Source of the DNA: Marinomonas aquimarina
GTDB taxonomy: Bacteria > Pseudomonadota > Gammaproteobacteria > Pseudomonadales > Marinomonadaceae
NCBI RefSeq assembly: GCF_900089755.1
Contig: NZ_FLOC01000008.1
Coordinates: forward strand, 62,001-126,000
DNA: 64,000 bases
Reading direction: 5' to 3'
Shown: positions 62,995-64,000 of the stretch, in pieces
Numbering within the stretch: the first letter of the stretch is position 1
Layout: the number at the start of each line of letters is the position of its first letter
Translations under genes and position numbers: made by a program
The notes under the pieces: model-generated
Database searches by the model: none
What the model saw: only the letters and a program-made list of their open reading frames with translations
Told to the model about the DNA's origin: nothing

Positions 62995-63031
62995 AAAGCC
63001 CCGACAGTTTCCTGTCGGGGCTTTTGTTTTT
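62995..63031. terminator. Bidirectional terminator between mmuM-like gene and small protein C
   Basis: AAAGCCCCGACAG pairing with CTGTCGGGGCTTT around TTTC, then TGTTTTT on the plus strand. It sits between the convergent ends at 62966 and 63061. Confidence 0.88.
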
Positions 63032-63060
63032 CGGCGTTCACTTCGTCATTCAGCGAATGC

Positions 63061-63345
63061 TTAGTTCGCCTGAGTCACAGAAGTGTTGTGCGCATCAAAC
63101 TGAGCTTGTAGTGAGTCGATTTTGTCTTGGTAAGCATCAAGCTTCTGCGACAAGGTCGCTGGCGAGTTGAACTCTACTGTTGGGTTAGATTCAACGCCCA
63201 TTGTCTCAAGTTGTGCAGACAATGCTTTGGCATGGGCTTGCGCATCTAGGTAGTTATCTAGCAAGTTGTTTTCATCGCTGGCTGCGAAAGAAGCCGTTGC
63301 TGATAGAGTTAGGGCTGCGATAAGTGCTGGTGTTTTGAAGTTCAT
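63061..63345 (-). CDS. Small secreted protein C (paralogue family of three)
   Basis: A 94-residue protein. ATG 63345 has AAAAGGTG upstream; a GTG three codons earlier is less likely. Signal peptide MNFKTPALIAALTLSATASFA, cleavage before ASDENN. Mature: YLDAQAHAKALSAQLETMGVES, then ATLSQKLDAYQDKIDSLQAQ, ending VTQAN. Shares ALSAQLETMG with A and SQKLD and AN with both A and B. The 320-bp conserved upstream region is shared with B. Function unknown. Confidence 0.75.
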   Translation of the reverse strand: MNFKTPALIAALTLSATASFAASDENNLLDNYLDAQAHAKALSAQLETMGVESNPTVEFNSPATLSQKLDAYQDKIDSLQAQFDAHNTSVTQAN

Positions 63346-63795
63346 AATAGTCACCTTTTAATCCGTTAAACATTTTGTGTTTATCTACCCAGCGAAACCG
63401 TTTGATTTAACGTTTCGCGCTTCGATGGAATTAATAGTAACGCTTAGAAAATTTAAAAAAAGAGCGCAAAATGGCGTTTCAAAATGCTTCCCTCAATTAG
63501 ATAAAACCGTCTTAATTGTCGATAAAAGCACCAATAACGCAAAGCGGAAAACAAATGATAGAAAATCATAATAATTTGCAAAAACTGTTCATAAGAAGCA
63601 CCACACAATCAAGGCTAGAAGCGGGTTATGGCGAAATTTTGCAAGAAGAGTTTAAGAGTCGATGCATAATCCATCCTTAAAATAGCGCATTGGATGAATC
63701 AGCCTCGATTGACTTACATAATTGAAATCGAATGATTCGATAGGGATTGATCGAAACGTTCGATCAATCCACTTAAAGCAGAGACAGTGCCTTAT
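63346..63795. promoter_or_regulatory. Upstream region of small secreted protein C, conserved with that of B
   Basis: Blocks at 63412 (GTTTCGCG), 63474-63496, 63528 (GCACCAAT), 63578 (GCAAAAACTGTTCA), 63672 (CATCCTTAAAA) and 63722 (TTGAAATCGAAT) repeat those upstream of B at the same spacing. The region also holds two palindromes at 63727-63741 and 63744-63770. No further ORF is supported. Confidence 0.65.
63744..63770. promoter_or_regulatory. Perfect 12-bp palindrome
   Basis: GGATTGATCGAA, three bases, then TTCGATCAATCC, exact complements, next to a 15-bp palindrome ATCGAAT-G-ATTCGAT at 63727-63741. No T-run, so more like a regulator operator or a transcript hairpin than a terminator. It lies 25 bp after the stop codon of the gene ending at 63796. 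Confidence 0.55.
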
Positions 63796-64000
63796 TTAGC
63801 GGATCCAAGAGCCGATAACTTTGACCTCATCAGCAATGCTTTTTAAGTACAACATCACTAAGAAATCCCCCTCTACCTTGCTGCTCCACTGCTTCCACAG
63901 CACCACAACATGGTCGCCTTGACGCAACACGCTTAAAAATTCACGCTCTTCGGTCAGCGAGGTAAACATTTTGCTGTATTGCCACTGATGCTCAACCGCT
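63796..64000 (-). CDS. Partial hypothetical protein, N-terminus outside the window
   Basis: A 67-codon C-terminal fragment, open to the right edge. It reads HQWQYSKMFTSLTEEREFLS, VVVLWKQWSSKVEGDFLVML, YLKSIADEVKVIGSWIR and stops with TAA at 63798-63796. It looks like a beta-rich domain, loosely of the SnoaL/NTF2 kind (a strand GDHVVVLWKQW, then a polar end), but that is only a guess. Family not recognised. Confidence 0.6.
   Translation of the reverse strand, partial: AVEHQWQYSKMFTSLTEEREFLSVLRQGDHVVVLWKQWSSKVEGDFLVMLYLKSIADEVKVIGSWIR

Overview
The window is a chromosomal segment of a free-living, heterotrophic gammaproteobacterium. The gene families (YacL, DbpA, RhlE, AcpH, DUF3010, DUF5062, fatty-acid cis/trans isomerase, a TRAP transporter, several GGDEF proteins), the moderate GC content and the marine-type transport genes fit the Oceanospirillales, with Marinomonas or a close relative my best guess. 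That assignment is inference from protein style, not from a database match. No phage, insertion sequence, plasmid or CRISPR region is visible, and there are no rRNA or tRNA genes that I can recognise.

Layout. 1-13 kb: housekeeping and RNA/ribosome functions (cti partial, a ylqF-yacL operon, a frameshifted acpH, dbpA with a vanZ-like gene, glycerate kinase and guanine deaminase, an ArsA-like ATPase, rhlE). 12.7-20.2 kb: a ParE/Phd toxin-antitoxin pair, exported MsrA, FadH, an MFS carrier, a GtrA-like protein, lipocalin, a TetR regulator, and a Fur-box-controlled siderophore-binding protein. 20.4-24.8 kb: a molybdate block, with a DHH phosphoesterase overlapping modE, convergent to modABC, which carries a ModE operator; a stand-alone molbindin lies at 33.1 kb. 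25-28.4 kb: a TRAP transporter operon. 29-41.3 kb: signalling and accessory enzymes, with three diguanylate cyclases, a chemoreceptor, two GNAT acetyltransferases, a flavin reductase and a zinc alcohol dehydrogenase. 41.4-46 kb: LOG, an IsdG-like monooxygenase, a methyltransferase and a large Asp-rich VCBS/cadherin-like protein preceded by a decayed 19-bp repeat array. 47-50.7 kb: two paralogous MFS genes with a divergent LysR regulator and a shared operator-like motif. 52-64 kb: SOS-controlled umuDC, a UbiA-family prenyltransferase, a beta-CASP nuclease, a SulP transporter, a LysR regulator, an amino-acid ABC transporter, a homocysteine methyltransferase and a partial gene at the edge.

The most unusual signal is a family of three small secreted proteins (50758-51021, 51461-51721, 63061-63345) that share a C-terminal SQKLD...AN pattern. 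Two of them, 12 kb apart, also share six upstream sequence blocks at identical spacing over about 320 bp, although the DNA between blocks is only about half identical. This looks like a functional regulatory region or transcript duplicated together with its gene. I know of no description of it. Other points worth checking are a one-base frameshift in acpH at a homopolymer, a possible small RNA at 3.55-3.65 kb, a perfect 15-bp inverted repeat in front of the chemoreceptor, and the absence of the canonical RxxD inhibitory site in all three GGDEF proteins.
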